Shown here: piece by piece, positions 32,326-41,804 of the stretch
Numbering within the stretch: the stretch's first letter is position 1
Layout of the letters: the number at the start of each line of letters is the position of its first letter
NCBI GenBank assembly: GCA_944354265.1
Contig: CALVPX010000001.1
Span: 32,854 to 96,853 of the forward strand
Source: an uncultured Clostridia bacterium
GTDB lineage: Bacteria; Bacillota; Clostridia; Christensenellales; Borkfalkiaceae
Length of the DNA stretch: 64,000 nt
Direction: 5' to 3'
Translations under genes and position numbers: made by a program
Notes under the pieces: generated by a model
Databases searched by the model: none
Told to the model about the DNA's origin: nothing
Seen by the model: the letters and a program-made list of their open reading frames with translations, nothing else

Positions 32326-32901
32326 ATGCCCGACTGGGTTATACCCGTAATTATAGTGGCCGTGGTTGTGCTGATTATAATTATTATTGTATGCTGGGCT
32401 ATTTCTGCAAGGAATAAATTTGTGGAAATGCGCAACAGCACCGAGGAGGCATTTGCGACGATAGACGTGTACCTTAAAAAGAGGTATGACCTTATACCCA
32501 ACCTTGTGGAGACGGTGAAGGGCTATGCAAAGCACGAGAGTCAGACGCTTGAAAACGTTATACGCGCAAGAAACAATGCGGCGAGCGCCAACACCACCGC
32601 CGAAAAGATTGAGGCCGACGCGCAGCTTTCGAATGCGATAAAGAGTTTCAATATCGTAGCCGAGCGCTATCCCGAGCTCAAGGCAAATACAAACTTCCAA
32701 AGTTTGATGAACGAACTGAGGGGCATTGAAGGCGAACTTGCCAATGCGCGCAAGTACTACAACGCCATGGTCAAGAACTTCAACACACAGAAGGACATAT
32801 TCCCCAAGTCTATCATCGCCGGCATGATGAAGTTGGAAAAATTCCCCTACTTTGAGCTTGACAGCGCAGAGGAGAGGAAGAACGTAAAAGTTAGTTTTTG
32901 A
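32326..32901 (+). CDS. lemA: LemA-family protein
   Basis: 191 residues: one N-terminal membrane helix (about 4-26) and a soluble four-helix coiled domain with ARNKFVEMRNSTEEAF, the family signature KRYDLIPNLVETVKGYA and ARKYYNAMVKNFNT. Function of the family is unclear; it often occurs with DUF2207 or TPM-domain membrane proteins, as here. SD AAGGAGG. Confidence 0.95.
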   Translation: MPDWVIPVIIVAVVVLIIIIIVCWAISARNKFVEMRNSTEEAFATIDVYLKKRYDLIPNLVETVKGYAKHESQTLENVIRARNNAASANTTAEKIEADAQLSNAIKSFNIVAERYPELKANTNFQSLMNELRGIEGELANARKYYNAMVKNFNTQKDIFPKSIIAGMMKLEKFPYFELDSAEERKNVKVSF

Positions 32902-32937
32902 CGCCGTTTGAGGCATTTGCCGTAGAGCGGTAAAGTA

Positions 32938-32963
32938 AAAGAGCGGTCACCCCACCGCTCTTT
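32938..32963 (+). terminator. Hairpin between lemA and DUF2207 gene
   Basis: 10-bp stem 32938-32947 / 32954-32963 with a 6-nt loop and short T tail; probably partial, limiting read-through into the DUF2207 gene. Confidence 0.7.
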
Positions 32964-32983
32964 AATTGTAATGGGAGAAAAAT

Positions 32984-34876
32984 ATGATGAGAACGCGATT
33001 AAAGAAAAAGCTGTGGCTGTTTTTTGCGCTGATAGCGGCAATTTTTGCACTTATTTTGCTGCCATCCGCCTCCCCCTCCGCCGCTGCCGACGCGGCGAGT
33101 CAGCCATACTCGTTTACCATAAACCAATTTGATGTAAGCTACGACGTGCACCCCGACCGCACCATAGACGTTGAGGAACGGGTTACCATTCACTACACGG
33201 GCTATGCGAGCACGGGATTTTACCGCGATTTGCCCGTAAACGCGGGCGACAGGGTGTACAACGCCGACGTGAAGCAGCTGAACTCCGCCGGTGCGGAGAC
33301 TGACGTGGACTACAGCGTGGAGATCGAGGACGAGCTTGTTATACTCAACATTGGCGACTACTCCAACAAGACCAACCAAACTATAACCTATGTCATTCGC
33401 TATGAGTACGCCGTGACGAGGCCGACGGCGGACAACGCGCTGTACCTGAACATAATAGGATTCGGCAGTGAGGCCGCCATAGAGGAGAGCCATGTAACCG
33501 TAAACCTGCCCGACGGATTTGAGAGCGCAAACCTGTATATAGGAAACTCCTCGACGGCGGTTGAGACCTTTACGGACGACGGCACAAACGTTATTGAAAT
33601 TGACCTCAGCGATCTGAGAGCCTTTGAGGGCGCCACATTGGACATGTTTTTTGCCGACGGAGTGCTGTCCACGCGGTTTGACATAACGCCGTACATAATG
33701 GTCATTGCCGGCTGCGTGCTGCTTGCGGTGCTGATTGCAGTAAAGTTTTTGGCCTTCCGCAAAAAGGATCTGACGCCCGTAGTCACCTTTGCGCCGCCGA
33801 GGGGAATGGACCCCGTGGAGGTCAGCAAGCTGATTGACAACAAGGTTGAGAGCGCGGACGTTACCACGCTGATATATTATTGGGCGTCCAAGGGATATAT
33901 TAAAATTGATTTATCCGACGAAAACGACCCCATACTCATACGCATAAACAGAGAGCTGCCCGCCGACACGCCCAAGCATCAGATTGTTATGTACAACGCG
34001 CTGTTCATGAACAGGGACATGGTTAAGACGAGCGAGCTTGAGGGCAGGTTCTACACAACAATTGAGCGGGTTAGGAAGCTTGTCAACGAAAAGCACACGG
34101 GGCTCTACACCAAAAAGAGCATATGCGCTTCGCTGATTTTTACTCTGTTGGGCGGACTTCTGATGGTGCTTGCGCCCATTGTATGCGGAATGGCGGGCAT
34201 AAACGCCTCACTCTTCTACTACCCCGCCTTTTTGGCGCTTGTGCCGGCTTTCATAGTTTACGGCGTGACCGAGACATATGCCTATTCCGTACACAAGTTC
34301 AAGAGCTCCACAAGGGGGTTGATGATATGCGGGGTAGTGCTGCTGTGCGCGCTGTTCACGGCGCTGTACGCATGGCTTGTGCCGTCGGCGATAATTGAAT
34401 TGATACCAAAAATAATAGTGTGCATTGTGGCGTACATTGTCATAATAATTTCGGTGACGCTGATAACGCGCACCGACCAATACAACGCCGAGCTCAACGA
34501 GATTATAGGGTTCCGCAACTTTATACTGCATGCAGAAAAGGACAGGCTGGAACTTATGCTGAAGGACGACCCCGAATTTTACTACAAGATACTGCCCTAT
34601 GCGCAGGTGATGGGCGTTTCGGACATATGGGAGGACAAATTCAAGGCGCTGACGGTTGAGCCTCCGCAGTGGCTGATTGACCCCATGGGCAACTTTGTGA
34701 CCTTTGCGCTTGTAAACAGGGCGGTGAGGATGAGCGCCATGTCCTTTACGGCATGCATGGTGGCAAGGCCCAACGCTCCCTCAGGGCGCTCCTACTCGGG
34801 TGGCGGACGGAGCGGAGGAAGCTTTGGCGGACACGGAGGCGGAGGCCACGGTGGCGGCGGTTTCCGCGGAAGATAA
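32984..34876 (+). CDS. DUF2207 membrane protein
   Basis: 630 residues: N-terminal signal/anchor (about 8-30), an extracellular DUF2207 beta domain (about 40-220, with DVHPDRTIDVEERVTIHY), a membrane helix near 235-255, a cytoplasmic domain, three or four further helices at about 370-500, and a Gly/Ser/His-rich tail (SGGGRSGGSFGGHGGGG...). The ending is typical of this family. Function unknown; pairing with LemA is recurrent in Firmicutes. Confidence 0.92.
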   Translation: MMRTRLKKKLWLFFALIAAIFALILLPSASPSAAADAASQPYSFTINQFDVSYDVHPDRTIDVEERVTIHYTGYASTGFYRDLPVNAGDRVYNADVKQLNSAGAETDVDYSVEIEDELVILNIGDYSNKTNQTITYVIRYEYAVTRPTADNALYLNIIGFGSEAAIEESHVTVNLPDGFESANLYIGNSSTAVETFTDDGTNVIEIDLSDLRAFEGATLDMFFADGVLSTRFDITPYIMVIAGCVLLAVLIAVKFLAFRKKDLTPVVTFAPPRGMDPVEVSKLIDNKVESADVTTLIYYWASKGYIKIDLSDENDPILIRINRELPADTPKHQIVMYNALFMNRDMVKTSELEGRFYTTIERVRKLVNEKHTGLYTKKSICASLIFTLLGGLLMVLAPIVCGMAGINASLFYYPAFLALVPAFIVYGVTETYAYSVHKFKSSTRGLMICGVVLLCALFTALYAWLVPSAIIELIPKIIVCIVAYIVIIISVTLITRTDQYNAELNEIIGFRNFILHAEKDRLELMLKDDPEFYYKILPYAQVMGVSDIWEDKFKALTVEPPQWLIDPMGNFVTFALVNRAVRMSAMSFTACMVARPNAPSGRSYSGGGRSGGSFGGHGGGGHGGGGFRGR

Positions 34877-34891
34877 TATTTGACACAACAG

Positions 34892-34932
34892 GCGGCGCGG
34901 ACGAAAACTTCGTCCGCGCCGCAAATTTTTTT
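34892..34932. terminator. Strong terminator after the DUF2207 gene
   Basis: 14-bp stem 34892-34905 / 34909-34922 followed by a T-rich tract ending in seven T on the plus strand; also downstream of convergent rplI. Confidence 0.9.
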
Positions 34933-34939
34933 ATTGAAT

Positions 34940-35386
34940 TTACTGTTCGTCTGCCACCTGAACTTTGACTTTGGTGGATATGCCCTCCAAAAGTTTGATA
35001 TCTACATCGTATACCCCCACCATTTTTATGGGATTGGCGAGCACTATCTTTTTCTTGTCGACATCGTACCCGGCGGCGGCCATTGCCTCGGCAACGTTGG
35101 CGCTTGTGACCGAGCCGAACACCTTGCCGCCCTGACCGACCTTTATGTTGACGGTGAAGGTTTTGCCCTTGAGTTCGGAGGCGAGGGCGTGCATGGCCTT
35201 TATCTCCTCCTGCTTATGATAGTCGGCGGCAGCCTTTTTCTGCTTTAAATCGTTGATTTTATTGGACGTTGCGACCTCGGCAAATCCCTTTTTGACGAGA
35301 AAGTTGCGGGCGTACCCCTCGTTCACGTCGATGAGGTCGCCCTTTTTGCCCTGTCCCTTTACGTCCTGCAATAAAATTACCTTCAT
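34940..35386 (-). CDS. rplI: 50S ribosomal protein L9
   Basis: 148 residues, standard length. N-terminal domain MKVILLQDVKGQGKKGDLID-type with NEGYARNFLVKKGFA, a long connecting helix (LKQKKAAADYHKQEEIKAM) and a C-terminal domain with GKVFGSVTSANVAEAM. SD AAGGAGAT. It stands alone rather than beside rpsR/dnaB. Confidence 0.97.
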   Translation of the reverse strand: MKVILLQDVKGQGKKGDLIDVNEGYARNFLVKKGFAEVATSNKINDLKQKKAAADYHKQEEIKAMHALASELKGKTFTVNIKVGQGGKVFGSVTSANVAEAMAAAGYDVDKKKIVLANPIKMVGVYDVDIKLLEGISTKVKVQVADEQ

Positions 35387-35589
35387 AAAATATCTCCTTC
35401 GGTTGGCGGTGCGCGTATAGCTTTATGCCGAAAGCGCCCTGCTATGCCATGCGTTTTACTTTTTATCACAATAATTTTAAACCATAAACGCAGTTTTGTC
35501 AATAGCCGCGCGAATAAAGGGCGCGCATTGTGGGCAAAATAATAACAGCGCTACCCGCGGCATATGCGGCGGGAGCAAACGGAGGTATT

Positions 35590-35739
35590 ATGGAAAACAT
35601 CAATTTCGGCATAGCCTGCGACGTGAACATGTGCAGGTACAATCACGACGGATGCAACTGCACCCTCGACAAGATTCAGGTGGGCAGCACGCACAACAGC
35701 GAACAGTGCACCTGCTGCAGAAGTTACATCGAAAAGTAA
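35590..35739 (+). CDS. DUF1540 cysteine-rich peptide
   Basis: A 49-residue peptide with six cysteines in the DUF1540 spacing: C-x4-C-x7-C-x-C then C-x-CC near the end (IACDVNMCRYN, GCNCTLDKIQVG, EQCTCCRSY). Likely metal binding; members are small proteins of Clostridia of unknown function. ATG 35590 follows GGAGG closely; an upstream in-frame start at 35530 would add a non-conserved stretch. A strong terminator follows at once, supporting a real short gene. Confidence 0.8.
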   Translation: MENINFGIACDVNMCRYNHDGCNCTLDKIQVGSTHNSEQCTCCRSYIEK

Positions 35740-35779
35740 TTATAAAGGCCGCGCCCGAACGGGCGCGGCCTTTATAATT
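35738..35779 (+). terminator. Terminator of the DUF1540 gene
   Basis: Long perfect stem from AATTATAAAGGCC... (from 35738) to ...GGCCTTTATAATT (to 35779) with loop AA. Confidence 0.85.
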
Positions 35780-35789
35780 ATGGTAAAAC

Positions 35790-35840
35790 AATCCCTCCGT
35801 CACGCTTAAGCGTGCCACCTCCCTTTACACAAGGGAGGCA
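35790..35840. repeat. R2 single unit
   Basis: CAATCCCTCCGTCACG...CGTGCCACCTCCC then TTTACACAAGGGAGG. A solo, intact unit of the R2 family, with an internal CACGCTTAAGCGTG hairpin. Confidence 0.75.
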
Positions 35841-35864
35841 GAAAAAAATGCTTTACCTTATAAT

Positions 35865-37514
35865 TTATTTATTGAAGTTGCTCTTCAGGGTGACTATTTC
35901 AGAGAGGACGGTGGTTGCGCCGTCGGTACACTTTTTGTAGTAGCCCGTGCGCATGAGCTGATAGGGCTTTTGGTCCTCGCCGTCGACCACATAGGGTTCG
36001 CACATGCCCTTAAGCACGCTTTCGCTTTGGGGGTCGAGGCGCTCGGCATAGTCCTGATCGGGGTACTGCTCATCCTTTAAGAGGGGCTTATACCGCCTGA
36101 ACTCTACCACCCTTCCGTACTTTGCGTCCACCCAATGGATGACGCCCTTGGCCTTTATGTCGCTCTTTACCTCGCTGCCCGAGCGGGTCTCGGGGAAGTA
36201 GGTGCAGAATATCTCCTCCACCCTGCCGTCGGCGCCCACCTTTACGTCGTCGCAACGGACGATGTAGGCCGCCTTCAAGCGCACGTTTGCGCCATTAGTT
36301 AAGCGCTTGTACTTGGGAGGGGGGTCGAGCGCGAAGTCGTCGCGGTCGATATACACCGTGCCCGTGAACTTTACCTTGCGGGTTGCGCCCGTGCCGTCGG
36401 TGGGGTTGATTTCGAAGTCGAGCTCCTCCTCTCCCTCGTAATTTGTTATGGTCAGCTTGACGGGGTCGAGCACGGCCATGGCTCTTTCGGCGGTGGCGTT
36501 GAGTTCGTCACGGATGCACTCATCGAGCTGTGCGAGGTCGACGACCGAATAGTTTTTGGCGACGCCGACGTCGGCGCAGAACTTTTTGAGCGCCTTAGGG
36601 GGCACGCCGCGGTTCTTTAAGCCCATTATGGTGGGCATGCGGGGATCGTCCCATCCGCGGACAAAACCTTCGTCGACGAGTTTTTTGAGGTACCGCTTGG
36701 ACATGAGCATGTTGGTTATGTTGAGGCGGGCGAACTCTATCTGACGGGGTACGGGGGCGGGGAAGCCTGCCTTTTCGATGACCCAATCATAGAGGGGACG
36801 GTGATTTTCAAACTCAAGCGAGCACAGCGAGTGGGTTATGCCCTCAATAGCGTCGGATATGGGGTGGGCATAGTCGTACATGGGATAGATGCACCACTTG
36901 TCGCCCTGACGGTAGTGGGGAACGTGCGCTATGCGGTAGATGACGGGGTCGCGCATGTTGATATTGGGCGACAACATGTCTATCTTCGCCCTCAACACCT
37001 TTGCGCCGTCGGGATATTTACCCGCCTTCATTTCGCGGAAGAGCTGCAAGTTTTCCTCCACAGACCTGTTGCGGTAGGGGGAGTTTGTGCCCGGCTCCGT
37101 GAGTGTGCCGCGGGTGGCGGTTATCTCCTCGGCGGAGAGGTCGCACACATAGGCGTTGCCGTCCATTATATACTTTTCTGCAATTTCGTACAGCTTGTCG
37201 TAGTAGTCGGAGGCAAAAACGAGCTGATCGTATTCAAAGCCCAACCACTTTACGGCGTCGATTATGGAGTTTACATACTCATAATCTTCCTTGGCGGGGT
37301 TGGTGTCGTCCATGCGCAGGTTGAGCTTGCCGTGGTACTTTTCCTTGACGCCGAAATTGATGCACAATGCCTTTACATGGCCTATGTGCAGATAGCCGTT
37401 GGGTTCGGGCGGGAAGCGGACGACAATCTGATTGCCGCGGCTTTCGAATTTGCCCGCTTCAAGTTCCTCGTTGATAATTTGTTCGATAAAGTTTGTAGCT
37501 TCGGGAAGATTCAT
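35865..37514 (-). CDS. glnS: Glutaminyl-tRNA synthetase
   Basis: Charges tRNA-Gln directly, class I synthetase, about 549 residues. HIGH motif in PPEPNGYLHIGHVKA near 37, DDTNPAKEDYEYV, the GlnRS-type YPMYDYAHPISDAIEGITHSLCSLEF, and the KMSKS equivalent MSKRYLKKLV near 270; a C-terminal anticodon-binding beta-barrel follows. Many Clostridia use GatCAB instead, so GlnRS implies direct glutaminylation here. ATG 37514 is preferred; GTG 37523 is the alternative. No T-box was found; an R3 copy directly abuts its 5' end. Confidence 0.95.
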   Translation of the reverse strand: MNLPEATNFIEQIINEELEAGKFESRGNQIVVRFPPEPNGYLHIGHVKALCINFGVKEKYHGKLNLRMDDTNPAKEDYEYVNSIIDAVKWLGFEYDQLVFASDYYDKLYEIAEKYIMDGNAYVCDLSAEEITATRGTLTEPGTNSPYRNRSVEENLQLFREMKAGKYPDGAKVLRAKIDMLSPNINMRDPVIYRIAHVPHYRQGDKWCIYPMYDYAHPISDAIEGITHSLCSLEFENHRPLYDWVIEKAGFPAPVPRQIEFARLNITNMLMSKRYLKKLVDEGFVRGWDDPRMPTIMGLKNRGVPPKALKKFCADVGVAKNYSVVDLAQLDECIRDELNATAERAMAVLDPVKLTITNYEGEEELDFEINPTDGTGATRKVKFTGTVYIDRDDFALDPPPKYKRLTNGANVRLKAAYIVRCDDVKVGADGRVEEIFCTYFPETRSGSEVKSDIKAKGVIHWVDAKYGRVVEFRRYKPLLKDEQYPDQDYAERLDPQSESVLKGMCEPYVVDGEDQKPYQLMRTGYYKKCTDGATTVLSEIVTLKSNFNK

Positions 37515-37520
37515 ATTTCT

Positions 37521-37703
37521 CACAAAAATTATGCGCTGGCGACGCGCAATAATTTTTCGTGATTTTTGGGAGCTCCGCTCCCCTTTGCGCGATGCCTTAT
37601 AGCACTCTATTATTAATCGCGCAAATTCACCTCGGCTGAGGCGCAGGTATGCGCAAATTGGGGCTGCTGCGGGGAAGTCAATTCCCCTTGCAACGTAAGT
37701 TAT
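37521..37703 (+). repeat. R3 structured element, copy B (upstream of glnS)
   Basis: P1 CAC-AAAATTA-TGCGC paired with GCGCA-TAATTTT-GTG (37521-37562); P2 GGGAGC/GCTCCC (37568-37582); P3 TTTGCGCGAT/ATCGCGCAAA, a perfect 10-bp stem (37584-37593/37616-37625) around loop GCCTTATAGCACTC...ATTA; P4 GCGCA/TGCGC then CAAATTGGGG; P5 GGGGAA/TTCCCC and tail TTGCAACGTAA. Same order as copy A with different stem bases. P1 overlaps the possible GTG start of glnS, on the opposite strand. Confidence 0.8.
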
Positions 37704-37720
37704 TTAAAAGTTCACAGAAA

Positions 37721-39382
37721 TCAGGAGAGACCTGTTATTTTTCCGTTTTCGTCAATATCTATCTTTTCGGCGCAGGGGACTTTGCCGAGGCCGGGCATGA
37801 GCATTATGTCGCCGGCGATTGCCACGATGAAGCCCGCGCCGCCCTTATAGATTATATCCCTTACATGGACAGTGAAACCTGTGGGACGGGCAAGTTTTTT
37901 GGCATCGTCCGAGAGAGAGTACTGCGTCTTGGCAATGATGACGGGCAGACCCTTTATGCCGTTCTGCTCTATCTCTTTAAGCGACTGTTCGGCGCGCTCG
38001 GAATAGGTTGCGCCGTCGCCGCCGTAAATTTTGGTTACAATGTCGTTTATCTTGGTCTTTACGTCGTCCTCTAAGTTGTAGGCATAAGTAAGCTTTTCCT
38101 TACCTTCACACTTTTCAAGTACGGCACGGGCGAGCTCTTCGCCGCCTTCGCCGCCCTTTAAGAATACGTCGGTGAACACCGCCTTGGTGCCTGCCTGTTC
38201 GCACGCCTCCATTACGGTTTTTATCTCCTCCTCGGAGTCAGTTGCAAACCTGTTCATGGCGACGACCACGGGGCGCGAATATACCTTTTTCATATTTTCG
38301 ACGTGCTTTAAGAGGTTGGGAAGCCCCGCCTTCAAAGCCGAAACGTCGCTTTGGGTGAGGTTGTTTTTATCTGCCCCGCCGTGAAGCTTTAGGGCCTTGA
38401 CGGTGGCGACCACCACCACGCAGTCGGGTGCGATGCCCGCGACGCGGCACTTGGTGTCGAGGAATTTTTCAGCGCCGAGGTCTGCGCCGAAGCCGGCTTC
38501 GGTGACGGCGTAGTCGGCAAAACTCATGGCGGCGTAGGTTGCGCGCACAGAGTTGCAGCCGTGGGCTATGTTTGCGAAGGGGCCGCCGTGGATTATGGCG
38601 GGAGTTCCCTCCAATGTCTGAACGAGGTTGGGATTGATCGCATCCTTTAATAGGGTTGCCATTGCGCCCTCGGCGTGCAGCTGACGGGCGTAGACATATT
38701 GACCCTTGGAGTTGACGCCGACGACAATGTTGCCCAAGCGCTCCTTTAAATCTTTAAGGTCGCGGGCGAGACATAAAATTGCCATTACCTCGCTTGCGGC
38801 AGTAATTTCAAAGGATTCCTTACGTTCATAGTCGGCGCAGCCCTTCATGTTGCCCGCCTTACAAGTAAGGAGGATGTCGCGCAGGGCCCTGTCGTTCATG
38901 TCCATGCAGCGGTGGAAATTTACCCTTTGAATGTCGAGGGCGTTGCCGCGGAAGATGTGGTTGTCTATCATGGCGCACAGGAGGTTGTTTGCCGATGTTA
39001 TGGCGTGCAGATCGCCCGTGAAGTGCAGATTGATGTCTGCCATGGGCACTACCTGCGCATAGCCGCCGCCTGCCGCGCCGCCCTTTACGCCGAACACGGG
39101 ACCCAAGGAAGGTTCGCGAAGAGCGAGGCAGACCTTTTTGCCGAGGCGGGAGATGCCGTCTGCAAGTCCGATTGAAACGGTGGTTTTGCCCTCGCCGCTC
39201 GCCGTGGGGTTGATTGCCGTGACCAATATAAGCTTTGCTTTGGGGTTGAGATTGGAAACGTTGATTTTTGCCTTGTACTTGCCGTAGAGCTCAAGGTCGT
39301 CCTCCGACAGTCCGAGCTTTTGGGCAATTGTGCGGATGTCCTTAAGTTTGCAGCTCTCTGCAATTTCAATGTCGCTGAGCAT
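37721..39382 (-). CDS. fhs: Formate-tetrahydrofolate ligase
   Basis: ATP-dependent synthesis of 10-formyl-tetrahydrofolate from formate; in Clostridia it feeds purine and fMet synthesis and, in acetogens, the methyl branch of the Wood-Ljungdahl pathway. 553 residues: ATP-binding TAINPTASGEGKTTVSIGLADG near 57, REPSLGPVFGVKGGAAGGGYAQV near 90, FANIAHGCNS, and RPVVVAMNRF. No other Wood-Ljungdahl gene lies nearby, so acetogenesis is not implied. Confidence 0.97.
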   Translation of the reverse strand: MLSDIEIAESCKLKDIRTIAQKLGLSEDDLELYGKYKAKINVSNLNPKAKLILVTAINPTASGEGKTTVSIGLADGISRLGKKVCLALREPSLGPVFGVKGGAAGGGYAQVVPMADINLHFTGDLHAITSANNLLCAMIDNHIFRGNALDIQRVNFHRCMDMNDRALRDILLTCKAGNMKGCADYERKESFEITAASEVMAILCLARDLKDLKERLGNIVVGVNSKGQYVYARQLHAEGAMATLLKDAINPNLVQTLEGTPAIIHGGPFANIAHGCNSVRATYAAMSFADYAVTEAGFGADLGAEKFLDTKCRVAGIAPDCVVVVATVKALKLHGGADKNNLTQSDVSALKAGLPNLLKHVENMKKVYSRPVVVAMNRFATDSEEEIKTVMEACEQAGTKAVFTDVFLKGGEGGEELARAVLEKCEGKEKLTYAYNLEDDVKTKINDIVTKIYGGDGATYSERAEQSLKEIEQNGIKGLPVIIAKTQYSLSDDAKKLARPTGFTVHVRDIIYKGGAGFIVAIAGDIMLMPGLGKVPCAEKIDIDENGKITGLS

Positions 39383-39517
39383 ATACGCACCACTCCGAAG
39401 TGATAATAATTCCTTAAGATTATATCACACAACAAACAAAAATGTATATACTTTTGGCGCAGTTTTTATAAAATTATAAAAAATTTTGGCCGTACGCGCT
39501 GAAAAAGTTACATTCGC

Positions 39518-39546
39518 TTGACTTGCGAAAAGTTATTTAATAAAAT
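39518..39546 (+). promoter_or_regulatory. glyS promoter
   Basis: TTGACT (39518-39523), 17-bp spacer, TAAAAT (39541-39546), giving a leader of about 50 nt with AAGGAG before the ATG. No T-box. Confidence 0.8.
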
Positions 39547-39604
39547 AGTTGTATTGAATATTGAACGTGCGCATTGCTGCCAAGTGCGCCGAAGGAGTAA
39601 TTTT

Positions 39605-41008
39605 ATGGCTGAAAACAAGAGAGCGGTGACGCAGGAAAAGCTTGTTGCACTCTGCAAAAACCGCGGATTCATATTCCCCGGAAGCGAAATTTACGGCGGC
39701 CTCGCCAATACATGGGACTACGGCCCCTTGGGCGTGGAGCTTAAAAACAACATTAAAAAGGCGTGGTGGAAAAAGTTTGTAACCGAAAACACCTTGAACT
39801 GCGGCGTGGACTGCGCCATACTCATGAACACGAGAACATGGAAGGCTTCGGGCCATTTGGGCGGTTTTTCCGACCCCCTTATGGACTGCAAGAACTGCAA
39901 GACGAGGCACAGGGCCGACAACCTTGTTGAGGCATATGTGGCAAAGCACAACATGGACGTAAAGGTTGAAGCTATGGACAACGACGCCTTGGAGACGTTC
40001 ATTAAGGAGCACCATGTGGTATGCCCCGTGTGCGGCAAGAGCGACTTTACGCCCATAAGAAAGTTCAACCTGATGTTCAAGACCTTTCAGGGCGTTACCG
40101 AGGACAGCGTAAACACCGTTTACCTCCGCCCCGAGACGGCGCAGGGCATATTTGTAAACTTCAAGAACGTGCAGCGCTCGACGCGCATGCGCGTGCCCTT
40201 CGGCATAGGGCAGATAGGCAAGTCCTTCCGCAACGAGATAACGCCCGGCAACTTTATATTCCGCGTGCGCGAATTCGAGCAGATGGAGCTTGAGTTCTTC
40301 TGCAAGCCCGGCACAGACCTTGAGTGGTTCAACTATTGGAAGGAATACTGCCGCTCATTCCTGCTCTCGCTCGGCATGAAGGAAGAAAATTTAAGACTTC
40401 GCGACCACTCGCCCGAGGAGCTCGTGTTCTACTCCAAGGCGACGACCGACTTTGAATACAAATTTGCCTTCGGTTGGGGAGAACTTTGGGGCGTTGCCGA
40501 CAGGACGGACTACGACCTGACACAGCACCAAAACGAGAGCGGCGAGAGCATGGAATACACTGACCCCGTGACCAACGAGAAGTATATTCCCTATGTAATA
40601 GAGCCCTCCCTCGGTGTTGAGAGAATGGTGCTTGCGTATCTGACCGACGCCTACGACGAGCAGGTGATTGACGAGGCCAAGAAGGATGTGAGGACCGTTT
40701 TGCACCTCCACCCCTTCCTTGCGCCCTACAAGGCCGCCATTCTGCCCCTGCAGAAAAACCTCTCCGAAAAGGCGGAGGAAATTTACAAAAACCTTGCCAA
40801 AAAGTTCTGCGTGACTTACGACGTGACGGGCTCTATAGGCAAGAGATATCGCCGTCAGGACGAGATTGGCACGCCCTTCTGCATCACCATTGACTTTGAC
40901 ACTCTTGAGAACGACACCGTTACCGTACGCGACCGCGACAGCATGGAGCAGATTCGTCTGCCTATTGCCGATCTTGAGGCGTACATTGAAAAAGCAATAG
41001 AGTTCTAA
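39605..41008 (+). CDS. glyS: Glycyl-tRNA synthetase (dimeric type)
   Basis: Class II synthetase, 467 residues, the homodimeric alpha2 form. Visible: [27 protein letters not shown] near the start, the Zn-like Cys pairs [12 protein letters not shown] and VCPVCGKSD, motif 2 [25 protein letters not shown] and motif 3 [14 protein letters not shown]. The start is ATG 39605 behind AAGGAG; an in-frame extension upstream translates the promoter region and is rejected. Confidence 0.96.
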   Translation: MAENKRAVTQEKLVALCKNRGFIFPGSEIYGGLANTWDYGPLGVELKNNIKKAWWKKFVTENTLNCGVDCAILMNTRTWKASGHLGGFSDPLMDCKNCKTRHRADNLVEAYVAKHNMDVKVEAMDNDALETFIKEHHVVCPVCGKSDFTPIRKFNLMFKTFQGVTEDSVNTVYLRPETAQGIFVNFKNVQRSTRMRVPFGIGQIGKSFRNEITPGNFIFRVREFEQMELEFFCKPGTDLEWFNYWKEYCRSFLLSLGMKEENLRLRDHSPEELVFYSKATTDFEYKFAFGWGELWGVADRTDYDLTQHQNESGESMEYTDPVTNEKYIPYVIEPSLGVERMVLAYLTDAYDEQVIDEAKKDVRTVLHLHPFLAPYKAAILPLQKNLSEKAEEIYKNLAKKFCVTYDVTGSIGKRYRRQDEIGTPFCITIDFDTLENDTVTVRDRDSMEQIRLPIADLEAYIEKAIEF

Positions 41009-41249
41009 TAGTCACAGCAATGACATGCACGGTTTTAATCCCGCAAGATCTTTCGACTTCGTGGCGGCAGGCGGCAGCCTGCCGCCACTTCGCTCAAGAT
41101 GACATAGAGGGGAAAACGGGCAGATAAACCGCCTGCGGCGAACGCTGTTCGCCGTAGGCGTTATTTCAATAAATTAAGTTTTACACTTTTACACTTCAAA
41201 GGGGAAATGGTAACGGCGTTTGAGGGGATTTCTCCGCTACGTTCGTCGG
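41009..41249. repeat. R1 units and a yigZ 3'-end remnant
   Basis: A reversed R1 unit with ATCT/AGAT stem and a long inner hairpin (41044-41104), a GCCTGCGGCGAA/TTCGCCGTAGGC hairpin near 41131-41158, a 28-bp remnant of the yigZ 3' end (41195-41222) and the beginning of another R1 unit (41225-41279) that overlaps the end of the kinase gene. Confidence 0.75.
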
Positions 41250-41804
41250 CTATACCTCCTCTCTTCGGTCGAAATGACAAGGGGCGGCACAATCGGGAAA
41301 ACCCAACTGTAGTTTAAAAGCGCATTTGTCAAGCTGTTTTTGATTTTTTATTATAAACACCTCGCCCTTGCAACTGTGCGCAGCCGAGTAAAGCCCACGA
41401 CGACGGGAGCGCGTTCGGCCGTCCCAAAGAATCCATTTTGCAAACTCGAAGTCGAACTTTTCAGGGCAGGGCAAATCGGGGCGCGGACGACCCTTGAATT
41501 TTTTATAGCGCGAATAGGCGCGGCGGAGACATGCAAATCGGTTAAAGGCGAGAAAGATAAGCACGTCACATTCCTCAAACCGCTGAGGATAGGCATACCT
41601 GTAATTGCCTTCGATAATGTAATTTGCATTGCTGCGGGCAAATTGTGCGACGATTGAGTCAACTTCTTCGTGCGGGCGGTGCTGCCAATTGCCATACCAA
41701 TACACGCCGTCGAGGTGCAGACATGGAATGTTGAGTTCTTGCGAAAGGGCGCGGGCAAGCGTAGACTTGCCCGCGCCCGAATAACCTATTATACAAATTT
41801 TCAT
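41250..41804 (-). CDS. P-loop kinase-like protein (topology-modulation/FlaR type)
   Basis: 184 residues with Walker A GYSGAGKST at 7-15, LHLDGVYW, EGNYRY and the LID-type Arg-rich region RPRPDLPCPEKF: features of the adenylate kinase-like 'DNA topology modulation' family. Natural substrate unknown. The last dozen residues (CAAPCHFDRREEV) are encoded by an R1 repeat, so the native C-terminus was probably replaced when the repeat inserted. The ATG overlaps the yigZ stop (ATGA). The gene is flanked by duplicated copies of the yigZ 3' end. Confidence 0.8.
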   Translation of the reverse strand: MKICIIGYSGAGKSTLARALSQELNIPCLHLDGVYWYGNWQHRPHEEVDSIVAQFARSNANYIIEGNYRYAYPQRFEECDVLIFLAFNRFACLRRAYSRYKKFKGRPRPDLPCPEKFDFEFAKWILWDGRTRSRRRGLYSAAHSCKGEVFIIKNQKQLDKCAFKLQLGFPDCAAPCHFDRREEV

